A program made the translations under genes and the position numbers. The notes beneath the pieces were generated by a model. The model had not been told where the DNA came from. It worked only from the letters and a program-made list of their open reading frames with translations, and did no database searches. From Deinococcus rubellus (GTDB lineage: Bacteria; Deinococcota; Deinococci; Deinococcales; Deinococcaceae): a stretch of DNA of 64,000 nucleotides. This document shows positions 15,150-23,820 of this stretch, piece by piece. Where the stretch lies: contig NZ_CP104213.1 of the NCBI RefSeq assembly GCF_025244745.1, positions 2,418,501-2,482,500 of the forward strand. The letters run 5' to 3'. How positions within the stretch are numbered: position 1 is the first letter of the stretch; every line of letters starts with the position of its first letter.

Positions 15150-15743
15150 TCAGTTGCGGGTCGGCAACTTGAAGGTGAGCGGGCGTTGGTTCAGCAGGCG
15201 GCGCACGGGCGGGAGGCGCAGCAGCAGCCCCGCCAGCAAGACCAGGGCGAAGAGTTGGTACTCGGCTTTGATATGCGGCAGCAGCAGCAAATGGGCGATC
15301 AGCAGGCCCACCACCGCATACGAGGCTTGCTGAAGGCGCTTCCAGTTGCGCTTGAGCAGCTTCATGGCCGCTTTGTTGGAGGTCAGGGCCAGCGGCAGCA
15401 TCACCAGCAGGGCAGCCGTACCCCACACATACGAGGGCCTACGGAGGGTTTCGGTCACGGTGTCCTGGAGGGTGCCCAGATCCACGGCGTAGGCCAGAAA
15501 ATGCAGCGCGCCGTAGCCGAAGGCCAATACCCCCAGAGGGCGCTTGAGTTTGAGCAGCCAGGCCTGGCGAATCAGCAGATGCAGCGGGGTGCACGACAGG
15601 CAGCCCACAAACGCCAGCGTGGAAAGGGTGCCTGCCGGGTTGATGATCTCAAACGCGCCGCTCTGAGAGGCCCGGAGCGCCAGGAGCGGCAACGGCAGCA
15701 GACCCAGAATCAGCAGCCAGTAACGTAAAATCCAGTTCTTCAT
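15150..15743 (-). CDS. MsrQ/YedZ-like heme membrane protein
   Basis: A 197-residue polytopic protein with about six helices and the overall layout of the ferric-reductase-like/MsrQ family. Histidines that could ligate heme occur in helices (LHLLIRQ near 55, ALHFLAYAVDL near 80, LIAHLLLLPHI near 150). In the known system MsrQ passes electrons from the quinone pool to the periplasmic methionine sulfoxide reductase MsrP; here the adjacent partner is a Rieske protein. AAGGAG precedes the ATG. Expression is likely under the box-2 promoter at 15774-15806. Confidence 0.8.
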   Translation of the reverse strand: MKNWILRYWLLILGLLPLPLLALRASQSGAFEIINPAGTLSTLAFVGCLSCTPLHLLIRQAWLLKLKRPLGVLAFGYGALHFLAYAVDLGTLQDTVTETLRRPSYVWGTAALLVMLPLALTSNKAAMKLLKRNWKRLQQASYAVVGLLIAHLLLLPHIKAEYQLFALVLLAGLLLRLPPVRRLLNQRPLTFKLPTRN

Positions 15744-15773
15744 CTCGTCTCCTTGAAGGGCCTAACGCGATCA

Positions 15774-15839
15774 ACCGTAAGGTGAGTCGGTTACGGTCTG
15801 GTTATGCTTAACTCCGCCGTAACCCCGAACGCGCATGCT
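15774..15839. promoter_or_regulatory. Divergent box-2 promoters (MsrQ-Rieske and two-component system 2)
   Basis: Minus strand: CATAAC (15806-15801), N5, CGTAAC (15795-15790), N10, -10 TACGGT (15779-15774). Plus strand: CTTAAC (15807-15812), N5, CGTAAC (15818-15823), N10, -10 CATGCT (15834-15839). Both have 11-bp half-site steps and the same distance to -10. Confidence 0.6.
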
Positions 15840-15880
15840 GAACAGGTGAAGAGATATGCCAGGTATTGCCGGAGGTCAGG

Positions 15881-16558
15881 GTGCTGATCTTGCTGGTGGA
15901 AGACGAGGAGGCGATTGCCTTACCGCTGCGGCGGGCACTGGCCGCGCAAGGCTACGCGGTGAAGTACGCCGCTGATCTGACCCAGGCGCGGGCCGCCCTG
16001 CTGACCCTGGAGCCCGATCTGGCGGTGCTGGATGTGCAACTCCCCGAAGACGAATCCGGCGGATTTGTGCTGGCCCGTGAGATGCGGGCGGCGGATTACC
16101 GGGGAAGCCTGCTGTTCCTGACGGCCCGCGACAGCCTGAACGACCGCCTGGAGGGACTGGACCTCGGCGGCGACGACTACCTGACCAAGCCGTTTCATCT
16201 CTCCGAACTGCTGTCCCGCGTTCGGGCGCTGCTGCGGCGGGTCAGCGAGGCCAAGACCGATCTGCTGAGCTACGGTTCACTGTCGCTCGATCTGGCAGCG
16301 CGGCAGGTCCACTGGGAGGGCCGCACTGTGACCCTGAGCCTGCGGGAATACGACGTGCTGGAACGTCTGGCCCGCGCACCTGGGCGGGTTTTCTCGGCAG
16401 AGGAGCTGCTGGATATGGTCTGGGGCGAGCGGGCCAGCGACCCCGGCGTGGTGAAGGTCTGCGTTCATCATCTGCGGGCCAAACTCAGTCCCGAGGTGAT
16501 CCAGACGGTTCAGCGCGGCTACCAACTGGGCCTGGCGAATCTGGAGCGCCGTTCATGA
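15881..16558 (+). CDS. OmpR/PhoB-family response regulator (system 2)
   Basis: A 225-residue regulator with receiver residues E8-D9-E10, phospho-acceptor D51, T81 and K103, and a C-terminal winged helix (LSLREYDVLERLARAPGR, then VKVCVHHLRAKL). GTG at 15881 is preferred over TTG at 15866 because GGAGG lies about six nt upstream and the protein then begins right at the first receiver strand. It is divergent from the MsrQ-Rieske operon and shares its regulatory region, so it probably controls that operon and itself. Confidence 0.9.
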   Translation: MLILLVEDEEAIALPLRRALAAQGYAVKYAADLTQARAALLTLEPDLAVLDVQLPEDESGGFVLAREMRAADYRGSLLFLTARDSLNDRLEGLDLGGDDYLTKPFHLSELLSRVRALLRRVSEAKTDLLSYGSLSLDLAARQVHWEGRTVTLSLREYDVLERLARAPGRVFSAEELLDMVWGERASDPGVVKVCVHHLRAKLSPEVIQTVQRGYQLGLANLERRS

Positions 16559-17841
16559 AGCTGGGCGTCCGACTGGCGCTGCTGATCGCTCTGATTGTCA
16601 CGGGCGCACTGTTGGCTCAGGGGTTCCTCGGTTTCCTGACCTTCCGCCAGACCGCCAATGCGGCCCTGCGCAACGACCTGAGTACCTACCTTGCCGCGCT
16701 GGCCCATGACCGCAATGAAGGGGACACCCCGACCTACCTGCCCAACGAGAACGGTATCCGCGCCCGCTTGATCCGGCGTGAAAAGGTGATTCAGGAATAC
16801 GGCGGTCCCTTTCCCCAGACCGCCACCCAGCACGGCGACGACGACAAGCACAGCGACGAGTGGTTGACCCAGCAACTCGCAGTGCCGGATCTGGGAGCGG
16901 GCACACTCTTGCAGGCCAGTATTCCGCTGCGGTCCTACCATCAGGGCCTGGCTGCTTATCTGGCCACCGTCACCTTGTCGGTGGTGGTGATGTCGCTGCT
17001 GGGTGTGGCGGCGGCACTGCTGGTGAGCCGGAGCATGGTGCGGCCCATCAGTGATCTCTCGCGGGCCGCCGAACGGGTGGCGCAATCCGGGCAACTGGAT
17101 GAACGGGTGGACGCGCCGCAAGGTCAAGCCGAAATCGCCCGACTGGCCCGCAGCTTCAACACCATGCTCCAGCGGCTTTCAGCCTTTCGGCAGCGTGAAA
17201 CAGAATTCGTGCGCCACGCCTCCCACGAGTTCCGCACGCCACTTGCGGCGCTGCGGGCGCAGGTGGACGCCAACGCCCAGGGCTGGATCAGTGACGCCGA
17301 ACTGATCGCGACGGTCGACCAGCAAGTCGAGCGGCTCACCGCCCTGACGGGGGCGCTGCTGCTGCTCTCCCGCGAGAACAGTGCCGAGCATGAGATCTTC
17401 GACCTGGCCGAGATCGGCGGTGCACTGGCCCAGCAACACGGCGCGGCGTACTGCGGCCCGGCCCACCTGCCGTTTTCCGGAAGTCAGGCCCTTCTCAGTC
17501 AGGTCCTGATCAATCTATTGATCAACGTCAATAAATACGCGCCCGGAGTGGCAGCCACCGTGGGCTTATCCGCCGCCAATCAGCAGATCGTTTTGTCGGT
17601 CAGCGACGCGGGCCCCGGTGTGCCGCCGGAAGCGCTGCCCCGCTTGATGGAGGCCTTTTACCGTGTGCCCGGCACCCGTGAAAGCGGGAGTGGCCTGGGC
17701 CTGGCCATCGTGCAGCGCGTCGCGGAGGTTCACGGCGGCACGGTGCAACTGGCGTCCACTTCACCTCATGGCTTAACGGTGAATCTGCACTTGCCCAACC
17801 TTCAGGCCAGTCTCAAAGGCAACGCAGAACCGCCAAGGTGA
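16555..17841 (+). CDS. Sensor histidine kinase (system 2)
   Basis: A 428-residue kinase overlapping the regulator gene by 4 nt. Membrane helices at about 6-28 and 134-157 enclose a periplasmic sensor of about 100 residues that contains a short His/Asp-rich stretch (HGDDDKHSDE), a possible metal or redox sensor element. HAMP follows, then HisKA with phospho-acceptor H224 (ASHEFRTPLA), N box NLLINVNKYAPG, G1 box DAGPGV and G2 box GSGLGLAI. All catalytic boxes look intact. Confidence 0.92.
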   Translation: MKLGVRLALLIALIVTGALLAQGFLGFLTFRQTANAALRNDLSTYLAALAHDRNEGDTPTYLPNENGIRARLIRREKVIQEYGGPFPQTATQHGDDDKHSDEWLTQQLAVPDLGAGTLLQASIPLRSYHQGLAAYLATVTLSVVVMSLLGVAAALLVSRSMVRPISDLSRAAERVAQSGQLDERVDAPQGQAEIARLARSFNTMLQRLSAFRQRETEFVRHASHEFRTPLAALRAQVDANAQGWISDAELIATVDQQVERLTALTGALLLLSRENSAEHEIFDLAEIGGALAQQHGAAYCGPAHLPFSGSQALLSQVLINLLINVNKYAPGVAATVGLSAANQQIVLSVSDAGPGVPPEALPRLMEAFYRVPGTRESGSGLGLAIVQRVAEVHGGTVQLASTSPHGLTVNLHLPNLQASLKGNAEPPR

Positions 17842-17908
17842 TGGTTCTCCTCAGCGGTCATGGTGCAGGGCAACATTGAAGAAAGGTTGCCTGCAAGGCA
17901 CTCCGGGT

Positions 17909-18445
17909 TTAGCGGGTCTGTTCGCCGCCCTGCGCCGCTTCAAACAAGAACCAGGTGCGGCGCTCGGTCTCGTCGATCAGCACTTCCAGCAAGCTGGAGG
18001 TGGCGTAGTCGCGGGCGTCGTCGCACACTTCATGCGCTTTTCGCATATTGGCGGCGATGCTCTGGTTGTCGGCCATCAGCTCACGGAGCATGTCCAGCGG
18101 AGCCACAAAGTCGGCGTTGTTGTCCTGTACGGTCTGGAGGCCAGAGATATGCGAGATGGAGCGCAGTGTGGTGCCGCCCAGCTTGCGGACACGCTCGGCC
18201 AGCGGATCGGTACTGCCAAGGAGCTGATCGGCCTGCTCGTCGAGCATCAGGTGATAATCGCGGAAGTGGCTGCCCGACAGATGCCAGTGGAAGTTCTTGG
18301 TCTTCAGGTAGACCGCGTAGGCGTCAGCGATGATCGGGTTGATGGCTTCGACGATCTTCTGAACACCTTCGGCCTTCAGGTCGGTGGGGGTCTTCAGGGC
18401 GTCAGGGGCAGGATAAGCAGCGGTCTTGGTGGTGGTCTGGGTCAT
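17909..18445 (-). CDS. dps: Dps ferritin-like DNA-protection protein
   Basis: A 178-residue Dps. The ferroxidase signature is present: K-N-F-H53-W-H55, H65 and D69-E70 in LDEQADQL. Dps dodecamers oxidise and store iron using peroxide and can bind DNA, and Deinococcus species carry several. The N-terminal tail (about 25 residues, with Lys at 7, 18 and 24) could contact DNA. AGGAG lies before the ATG at 18445. It is convergent with the kinase gene; no box-1 or box-2 motif is seen upstream. Confidence 0.95.
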   Translation of the reverse strand: MTQTTTKTAAYPAPDALKTPTDLKAEGVQKIVEAINPIIADAYAVYLKTKNFHWHLSGSHFRDYHLMLDEQADQLLGSTDPLAERVRKLGGTTLRSISHISGLQTVQDNNADFVAPLDMLRELMADNQSIAANMRKAHEVCDDARDYATSSLLEVLIDETERRTWFLFEAAQGGEQTR

Positions 18446-18613
18446 ATGATTCTCCTAAGAACAATCGAGAAGGTGAACGTGTTGGACTTCGGTCACGACC
18501 TCTTATGTTCTTCCTCTTTCATAGGGCAACAGATGGAAATGGATGGAGACAACTTCATGGAGCTTGTGTGAATACCTGGTTGAAGAAGCTGCCAGCAGTC
18601 GGGCCAGAGCAGC

Positions 18614-19093
18614 TCACTGGAAGCTGGCAACCTTGGCTGTTTTTGAGATCATGAGCCGGATGTACTGTCCGGCCATCGCGTGCCCCGGAACACCGCAGAC
18701 AATGTAGTAAGAGCCAGCTCGCTTGGCCGTGAACGTGACCTGCTGGTGCATGCCAGATTTGATGCCCACCTCAACCCTGGCGGGCGCGTAAGCGGCGGGA
18801 AAGACCGCGTCTGTGGCATCAGCGTCCGTCGGAGCGGCCCCGCCTTTGCGAATCACGAAACTGTGGGCCAGGGTGCCCATATTCGTAAACTTGATCGTGA
18901 CTTGACTGCCCAGCGGCACAGTGAAGGTGCGGTTGCCTTTGGCCCCACCATTGAAATTCATACCGCCGTTGGCGCTGCCTTGGCCAGCGATAAGATCGAG
19001 AGTAACGGCGTGCCCCTTGGTCTGAACAGGTGAAGGGGCAGCCAGCGCTGTGCCAAGGAGTGCGGAGATCAGGAGAGCAGAGGAAACTTGCAT
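18614..19093 (-). CDS. Secreted type-1 copper protein (cupredoxin, sulfocyanin-like)
   Basis: A 159-residue protein with a signal peptide (residues 1-19) and a cupredoxin fold. The four expected copper ligands are visible: H77 in LAHSFV, then C133, H138 and M140 in VCGVPGHAMAGQY. Such proteins shuttle electrons outside the membrane. Its promoter carries the same direct repeat as the MsrQ-Rieske and system-2 operons, so it may be the mobile electron carrier of that redox set. Confidence 0.9.
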   Translation of the reverse strand: MQVSSALLISALLGTALAAPSPVQTKGHAVTLDLIAGQGSANGGMNFNGGAKGNRTFTVPLGSQVTIKFTNMGTLAHSFVIRKGGAAPTDADATDAVFPAAYAPARVEVGIKSGMHQQVTFTAKRAGSYYIVCGVPGHAMAGQYIRLMISKTAKVASFQ

Positions 19094-19172
19094 GGTGGAC
19101 TCCAGGAGTGGTCATCCAGTGAAATTGAAGTGCGAACCAATCGGACCGCGCTGCTCTGGACAGCCGGTTCCT

Positions 19173-19205
19173 ACAGTAAAAGCAGGCGGTTATGACGGGG
19201 TTACG
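19173..19205 (-). promoter_or_regulatory. Box-2 promoter of the cupredoxin gene
   Basis: On the minus strand CGTAAC (19205-19200), N5, CATAAC (19194-19189), N10, -10 TACTGT (19178-19173), matching the spacing at 15774-15806. Confidence 0.6.
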
Positions 19206-19218
19206 TCAATGGCCCGGC

Positions 19219-20039
19219 TCAGCGGTGCCGCAAGAAAAACGCCCCGATCTGCCGTCCCACTTCGGCATTCACGTCGCCGTGCGTGAGGTGCTGGCCGCTG
19301 ACTTGCACCACCTTGACGCTGGCCCCAGCGGCGCGGGCCAGGTGGGCCAGGCGACCGCCATTCTTTACGCTGCTGACCACCGTGTCCTGCGGGCTGACCA
19401 CCACCATCAGCGGCGTGCGCCTGCCGATAAAGTGCTGGAAATGATTGACCGGATCAGATGTCTTGAGTGCCGCCGAGCCGTAGGCGTCGGTAATACTTTT
19501 GCCCCGGCTCACCGATGACCTCACCGCGTCTTGCAAGTTGACCCGTCCGGCCACCAGTGCCACTGCACTGACTGGAATCCCCAGTGTGCGGCGGTGAGCG
19601 TGGCGGGCAGAGCACCCATTGAGATCCCCAGGGTGTAGACCCGCCCATCATGTCGGAAGTGTGGCAAGGCGGCTCTGTAAGCGCGCTGGATGGAAGACAG
19701 CGCTGCCGCGTTGCCCCAGGTGCTAGGACCGCCGTCGCTGCTGAGCAGCAGCACAAAGCCCTGCGCGTCAATGCCGTCCAGCAAGGCGTCAAATGGCGCG
19801 TGCTGGATGCCGTCGCTCGCCAGCCCGCCGCGCCCGTGCGAGACGATCACCACTGCGCAGGGTCGGGCCTGGCACTGCTTTGGAACGATGAGCTGTGCGT
19901 CGCCTGTAGGGTCAGGTAAGGTCAAGGTTTGCCGCCCGTCTTTATCGCTGAGCCACACAGCCCTGGCTTGAGCGTCCAGAAGCGGCGTCCAGGCCAGCAG
20001 CGCAGCCAGAGCCAGAAGGGAGAACAAGCAGTTGGCCAT
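19219..20039 (-). pseudogene. Secreted alpha/beta hydrolase gene with a frameshift
   Basis: The first frame (from ATG 20039) gives a signal peptide, VIVSHGRGG and the nucleophile elbow G-I-S-M-G, then turns to nonsense after LPATLTAA. A second frame continues at once with LGIPVSAVALVAGR and supplies the remaining catalytic elements (D in VVSPQD, H in SGQHLTHGD). One missing base near 19580-19590 would rejoin them into a protein of about 273 residues of the dienelactone-hydrolase type. It has a box-1 promoter and is divergent from the polysaccharide deacetylase. A sequencing error is possible. Confidence 0.75.
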
Positions 20040-20047
20040 GACCCCTC

Positions 20048-20079
20048 ATCCTACAGGCCAATGGTTAAGCTGCTGTATA
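20048..20079 (-). promoter_or_regulatory. Box-1 promoter of the frameshifted hydrolase
   Basis: On the minus strand TATACA (20079-20074), N5, TTAACC (20068-20063), N9, -10 TAGGAT (20053-20048), 8 nt before the ATG. Confidence 0.55.
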
Positions 20080-20104
20080 GCGGCGAACAAAGGCTCGAAC
20101 GGCC

Positions 20105-20136
20105 TATACCGCCTCTATACCGAATGCGTTTAGGGT
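20105..20136 (+). promoter_or_regulatory. Box-1 promoter of the polysaccharide deacetylase gene
   Basis: A perfect TATACC-N5-TATACC (20105, 20116), N9, -10 TAGGGT (20131-20136), 5 nt before ATG 20142, so probably leaderless. Confidence 0.7.
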
Positions 20137-20141
20137 GAGGG

Positions 20142-21311
20142 ATGCACCGTTTTCTGGCTTTATTGGTCCTGCTGATGGGTACATCTCTCGCTCAACCTGC
20201 TCCCGGCCAGATTCAACCGGTTGCGCCCGGCACGCGGACTGCTCCGCGCCTTCAGACCCTCGCTCTCACCCCACCTCTCCCTGAAGTAAAAACCGTGGAG
20301 GTGCTCAGCAACGGCTTTGTTCGGGCTGCCCACGCCATCATTTTGCTGTCCGGCGCTCAGACCACCGATGGCCGGGCCACCCAGTTGGCGCTGCTGGCCG
20401 CTGAGCGCACGTACCGCGCCGCACCCGATCTACTGGAGGTGGATGTCAGCGTGTACCGTGCCAAAGGCTACGCGGGCTTCGGTGGCCCGCTGCCGCTGCT
20501 CACCCTCTCGGTGCCACGTGAGCGCCTGGCGACGGTGCGGACCAGCGTCCAGACCGACCAATACGACCGCATCTGGATCAACCCGCAGATCGACACGCCG
20601 GAAGTGATTGCTCCGCCTGCCAAGCTGCTGGAGAAAGTGCCGGTATTTGTCGGCAGCAGGGCTGAGCAACTCAAGCAGCAGTTGCAGCAGTCACTGAGTC
20701 ATGCCAGGGGCGGCGTGCGCGGCGGGCTGCTGTTTCAGGGGCCTTCGTCACGGCGGCAGGTGGCCCTGACCTTTGATGATGGGCCGCACCCGCTGTACTT
20801 TCCATTGGTGCTTGATTTGCTGCGCCGTGCTGATGTCAAAGCCACCTTCTTCCTGATTGGGCGCAACGCGGTCGCCTACCCTTATTTTGTGCAGGATCTG
20901 GTGCGCGGCGGCTTCGAGATCGCCAACCATACCTTCCACCATGTCCGGCTGCCCAGCCTCAGCACCCTTCAGATCAAAACAGAACTCAGCAGCACCAACA
21001 CGCTCCTCACTCAGCTCGGCGGCCAGAACGTGCTGTATTTCCGTCCCCCAGGCGGCCGCTACAGCACCCGCGTGCTGAATATTGCCAGGCAACTCGGTCT
21101 CACCACCGTCTTCTGGACCGATGATCCAGGCGACTTTCAAAATCCTGGCGTCGAGACCGTCGAGGCCCGTTTCGGGAAGCGTTTGCGGCCTGGCGGAATT
21201 ATTTTGCTGCATGACAACGCGCTGGACGGACTCCTGGCCCTGCCCGATCTGCTCAAGGTGGCGAGACAGCGGGGTTACACAGTGACGACGGTGGGGGCAC
21301 TCGGACGCTAA
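20142..21311 (+). CDS. Secreted polysaccharide deacetylase (NodB domain)
   Basis: A 389-residue exported protein: signal peptide (1-17), an N-terminal region of about 180 residues without a recognised domain, then a NodB domain from about residue 205. Motifs: TFDDGPH with D212-D213, the metal-binding H263-x3-H267, RPPGG (301-305) and LHD (356-358). These enzymes deacetylate chitin-like or peptidoglycan GlcNAc. With PIG-L and PAP2 in the same predicted regulon, cell-surface glycan modification is a coherent theme. A remnant of a second copy lies at 23821-23948. Confidence 0.93.
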   Translation: MHRFLALLVLLMGTSLAQPAPGQIQPVAPGTRTAPRLQTLALTPPLPEVKTVEVLSNGFVRAAHAIILLSGAQTTDGRATQLALLAAERTYRAAPDLLEVDVSVYRAKGYAGFGGPLPLLTLSVPRERLATVRTSVQTDQYDRIWINPQIDTPEVIAPPAKLLEKVPVFVGSRAEQLKQQLQQSLSHARGGVRGGLLFQGPSSRRQVALTFDDGPHPLYFPLVLDLLRRADVKATFFLIGRNAVAYPYFVQDLVRGGFEIANHTFHHVRLPSLSTLQIKTELSSTNTLLTQLGGQNVLYFRPPGGRYSTRVLNIARQLGLTTVFWTDDPGDFQNPGVETVEARFGKRLRPGGIILLHDNALDGLLALPDLLKVARQRGYTVTTVGALGR

Positions 21312-21357
21312 GTACAAGCGGGCGCTACCGAACATCTCGTCCTCTGGGCCGCAGCCT

Positions 21358-23043
21358 TCAGATGTTCGGCACGAGGTCAAAGTACTCGTGATCCTCGTTC
21401 GCGCCGCCAAAACCCTGGCCCACCTCCTTCTCGCTCACGACAAATTCGATGCTGCTGATCCACTTGATCATCTTGTAGCCCAGTTGATTCTCGGCCCGCA
21501 ACCTCAGCGGCGCACCGTGGTTGGCTCCCAGCCGCTCGCCGTTCATCTCGTAGGCCAGCAGACATTGCGGGTGCAGGGCGTCTTTCAGCGACAGCGTCTC
21601 GTAGTATTCGCCGCCGTACAGCCCCTCACCGAACGAATGAAACACCATCACCTTCGCTTCAGGCCGGGGTTGCACCAGTTCGATCAGGGCGCTCATGGAG
21701 AGGCCGCCCCATTCGGCCACGCCGGACCAGCCCTGGATGCAGTGGTGCAGCGTGATGTGGTTTTCTTGACCCAGCGCCATGATCTCGCCGAGTGAGAGTT
21801 CGACTGGATGGTCCACCAGGCCCGATATTCGCAGCTTAAAATTCTGAAAATCATCGGCCAGCAGCGTCTGCCAGTCCTCGGAAGTCGGCAGCTTGCCGTT
21901 TGACCAGAAGTGCGGCGAGATGTCGGCGCGGGTAAATTCAGCACTGGGTGTCAAGGGGTCAAGTGTCCGCAGGGTCAATGTGCCGACAGTGCGCCGGGCC
22001 GCGAGTTGCAGCGCACGCGGACGGTGCCACGACACCCAGTAGGCCGCAAACAAAACGCCAAGAGCGGCGGCGATGCCGATCAGGCCCAGCATCCATCCGG
22101 CAGGGCCACCAGTATCAGTACCCATGACGATATGGTTCATATTCTGCACAAAACCAGTGGTGGCGACCAGAACAATGTGGATCACCAGAAACACCGAGAA
22201 GCCGACCATCAACAGGAAATGCAGTGACCTGGCCCCCTGCCGCCCGCCGAACAAACGCGGATACCAGGAAAAGCGGCCGTCCAGCGCGGGTGACATGGCC
22301 AGCCCGCTCAGGATGGACAGCGGAGCCATCACGAATACGACGGCAAAATAGGCGAGCTGCTGCAAGGCCTGGTACGCATAAAAGCCGTCCGGTTCGGCGG
22401 GCAGGTGGAAGGTCGCGTAATGAACGAAGATCTTCCAGGATTCAGGAAGGATACCCCAGTAGGTCGGTACCAGCCGTGCCCAGTGGCCCTGCACGAACAG
22501 CAGCACGACGTAGATCACTCCCGTCAGCACCCAGAACAGCACCGAGAGAAAATGCCAGTGCCGGGCCACGCCGATGGTGTGGCGGTAACCCGGCAGGCTC
22601 CACAGCGGCGAGATGTAGCGGGCGTCGTCTTTGGCCGTCCAGAGGCGGTCAGTGGGCACTGTCAGTGGCGTGAAGCGAATCCACTCCGAGCCGGGGGTGC
22701 AGTCCTGGTGGCTGTACAGGCGAGGGTGATCGGCCAGAATCGACAGTCCGCTGCGGATCAGCAGCAGTGTCAACACGAAGCTAATGTAGTGAGCGGTCCG
22801 CAGCCAGAGCGGGAAGCCGGACGAGCCGGGAAAAGTGCGAACCGGGTCAGCCACAGCAGGCAGACCGAAAAGCCCGTACTGAATCCAGGCGATGATGATC
22901 GGCAGCAGTACCACTGTTGTCACGCCAAGCAGCAGGGTTGGCCGGATCCATAGTCCTGGGCGGCGATCTGGGGGGTAATGAACCTTGTTTTCCCGTGGAG
23001 GTGCTGAATGGATCATTCCATCCCCCCAGGGCCAGCCGCTCAT
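21358..23043 (-). CDS. Cytochrome b561-like membrane domain fused to a molybdopterin oxidoreductase
   Basis: A 561-residue fusion. The N-terminal 350 residues hold about six membrane helices with histidines suited to heme b (RTAHYISF, VARHWHF, SLHFLLM, LVIHIVLV). The C-terminal 200 residues form a sulfite-oxidase/MsrP-like fold, with the probable molybdenum-ligand cysteine in LHHCIQGWSG and the ANHGAPLRL segment. It would oxidise or reduce a substrate outside the membrane while exchanging electrons with quinone. Start 23043 or the in-frame ATG 23016. It could serve the same periplasmic repair role that MsrPQ serves elsewhere. Confidence 0.88.
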   Translation of the reverse strand: MSGWPWGDGMIHSAPPRENKVHYPPDRRPGLWIRPTLLLGVTTVVLLPIIIAWIQYGLFGLPAVADPVRTFPGSSGFPLWLRTAHYISFVLTLLLIRSGLSILADHPRLYSHQDCTPGSEWIRFTPLTVPTDRLWTAKDDARYISPLWSLPGYRHTIGVARHWHFLSVLFWVLTGVIYVVLLFVQGHWARLVPTYWGILPESWKIFVHYATFHLPAEPDGFYAYQALQQLAYFAVVFVMAPLSILSGLAMSPALDGRFSWYPRLFGGRQGARSLHFLLMVGFSVFLVIHIVLVATTGFVQNMNHIVMGTDTGGPAGWMLGLIGIAAALGVLFAAYWVSWHRPRALQLAARRTVGTLTLRTLDPLTPSAEFTRADISPHFWSNGKLPTSEDWQTLLADDFQNFKLRISGLVDHPVELSLGEIMALGQENHITLHHCIQGWSGVAEWGGLSMSALIELVQPRPEAKVMVFHSFGEGLYGGEYYETLSLKDALHPQCLLAYEMNGERLGANHGAPLRLRAENQLGYKMIKWISSIEFVVSEKEVGQGFGGANEDHEYFDLVPNI

Positions 23044-23358
23044 TGTTTTAAGTTTTCACCGGGCAGGCCCACGCAGAGCAGTGACGGCGTCCTGACTTAC
23101 TGGGCGGCTCCTCAAGTGGCTGGGTCACCACCCTGACAGCCTGAACCTACATCTGACGGGTGTGAGAAGTCAGGGAAAGAAGGCAGGAGTGGGCAGGTCG
23201 TTCGTGCTGCCAGAAACGACTGGCCAGCGGTCACGACCCAGCCTGCCGCTGCTTGTTCCTGGCGGTCTGGGTGCTCCGCTTGAAGACTTGATAGGTGCAT
23301 GGCCAAGGTCAGCACGTCAACTCTCAGGTAAGGTAGGGGGAGAGCCAGGGAGGCCGTT
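23044..23358. other. Intergenic region between the b561 fusion and the cupin gene
   Basis: No coding sequence recognised. Only the cupin ribosome binding site (AGGGAGG, about 23350-23356) is clear; no box-1 or box-2 repeat is present. Confidence 0.5.
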
Positions 23359-23796
23359 ATGTCTGAAGGACGACTGGATCGCCCGCAACCCATTGCCCTC
23401 AACCGCTATGACCTCACCGGTCAAATTGCCCGCCTCCGCGACGACGTGCCCCTGTCCAAGTACGGACGCGACTCACTCACGCTGGTGCGTGATCCGGGTT
23501 TCACACTCCTGCTGATGGTTCTGAAGGCGGGCACAGGTTTGCCAGAGCACACCGCTCCTGGCCCGATCAGCGTCCTGGTGCTCGATGGCCGCGCCGCTTT
23601 CACAGCTCAGGGCACGCAGCTTGACCTCGGCCCACATGAACTGGTCACGTTGCCCGCCCACGTCTCCCACGCCGTGATGGCGCTGGAAGACAGCGCTCTC
23701 TTGATCACCATTGCTGAGCTGGTCACGCACACCAGCCCTGTTGGCCTTGAGCGTGAACGACAGGTGGAGACAGTGCAGGCTCCCGAACAGACTTGA
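23359..23796 (+). CDS. Cupin-domain protein
   Basis: A 145-residue single-domain protein. The cupin core runs through GTGLPEHTAPGPISVLVLDGRAAFTAQG (metal-site His near residue 64) and LVTLPAHVSHAVMALEDS (His near 102 and 105). Small cupins of this type bind a metal or small ligand; no reaction can be assigned. AGGGAGG precedes the ATG. It has its own terminator and is followed at once by a fragment of a deacetylase gene. Confidence 0.85.
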   Translation: MSEGRLDRPQPIALNRYDLTGQIARLRDDVPLSKYGRDSLTLVRDPGFTLLLMVLKAGTGLPEHTAPGPISVLVLDGRAAFTAQGTQLDLGPHELVTLPAHVSHAVMALEDSALLITIAELVTHTSPVGLERERQVETVQAPEQT

Positions 23797-23820
23797 GAGC
23801 TGCACTTTCAAGGTGTTTTT
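23792..23820 (+). terminator. Terminator after the cupin gene
   Basis: CTTGAGAG pairs with CTTTCAAG (7 of 8) around a 5-nt loop, followed by GTGTTTTT. Confidence 0.7.
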
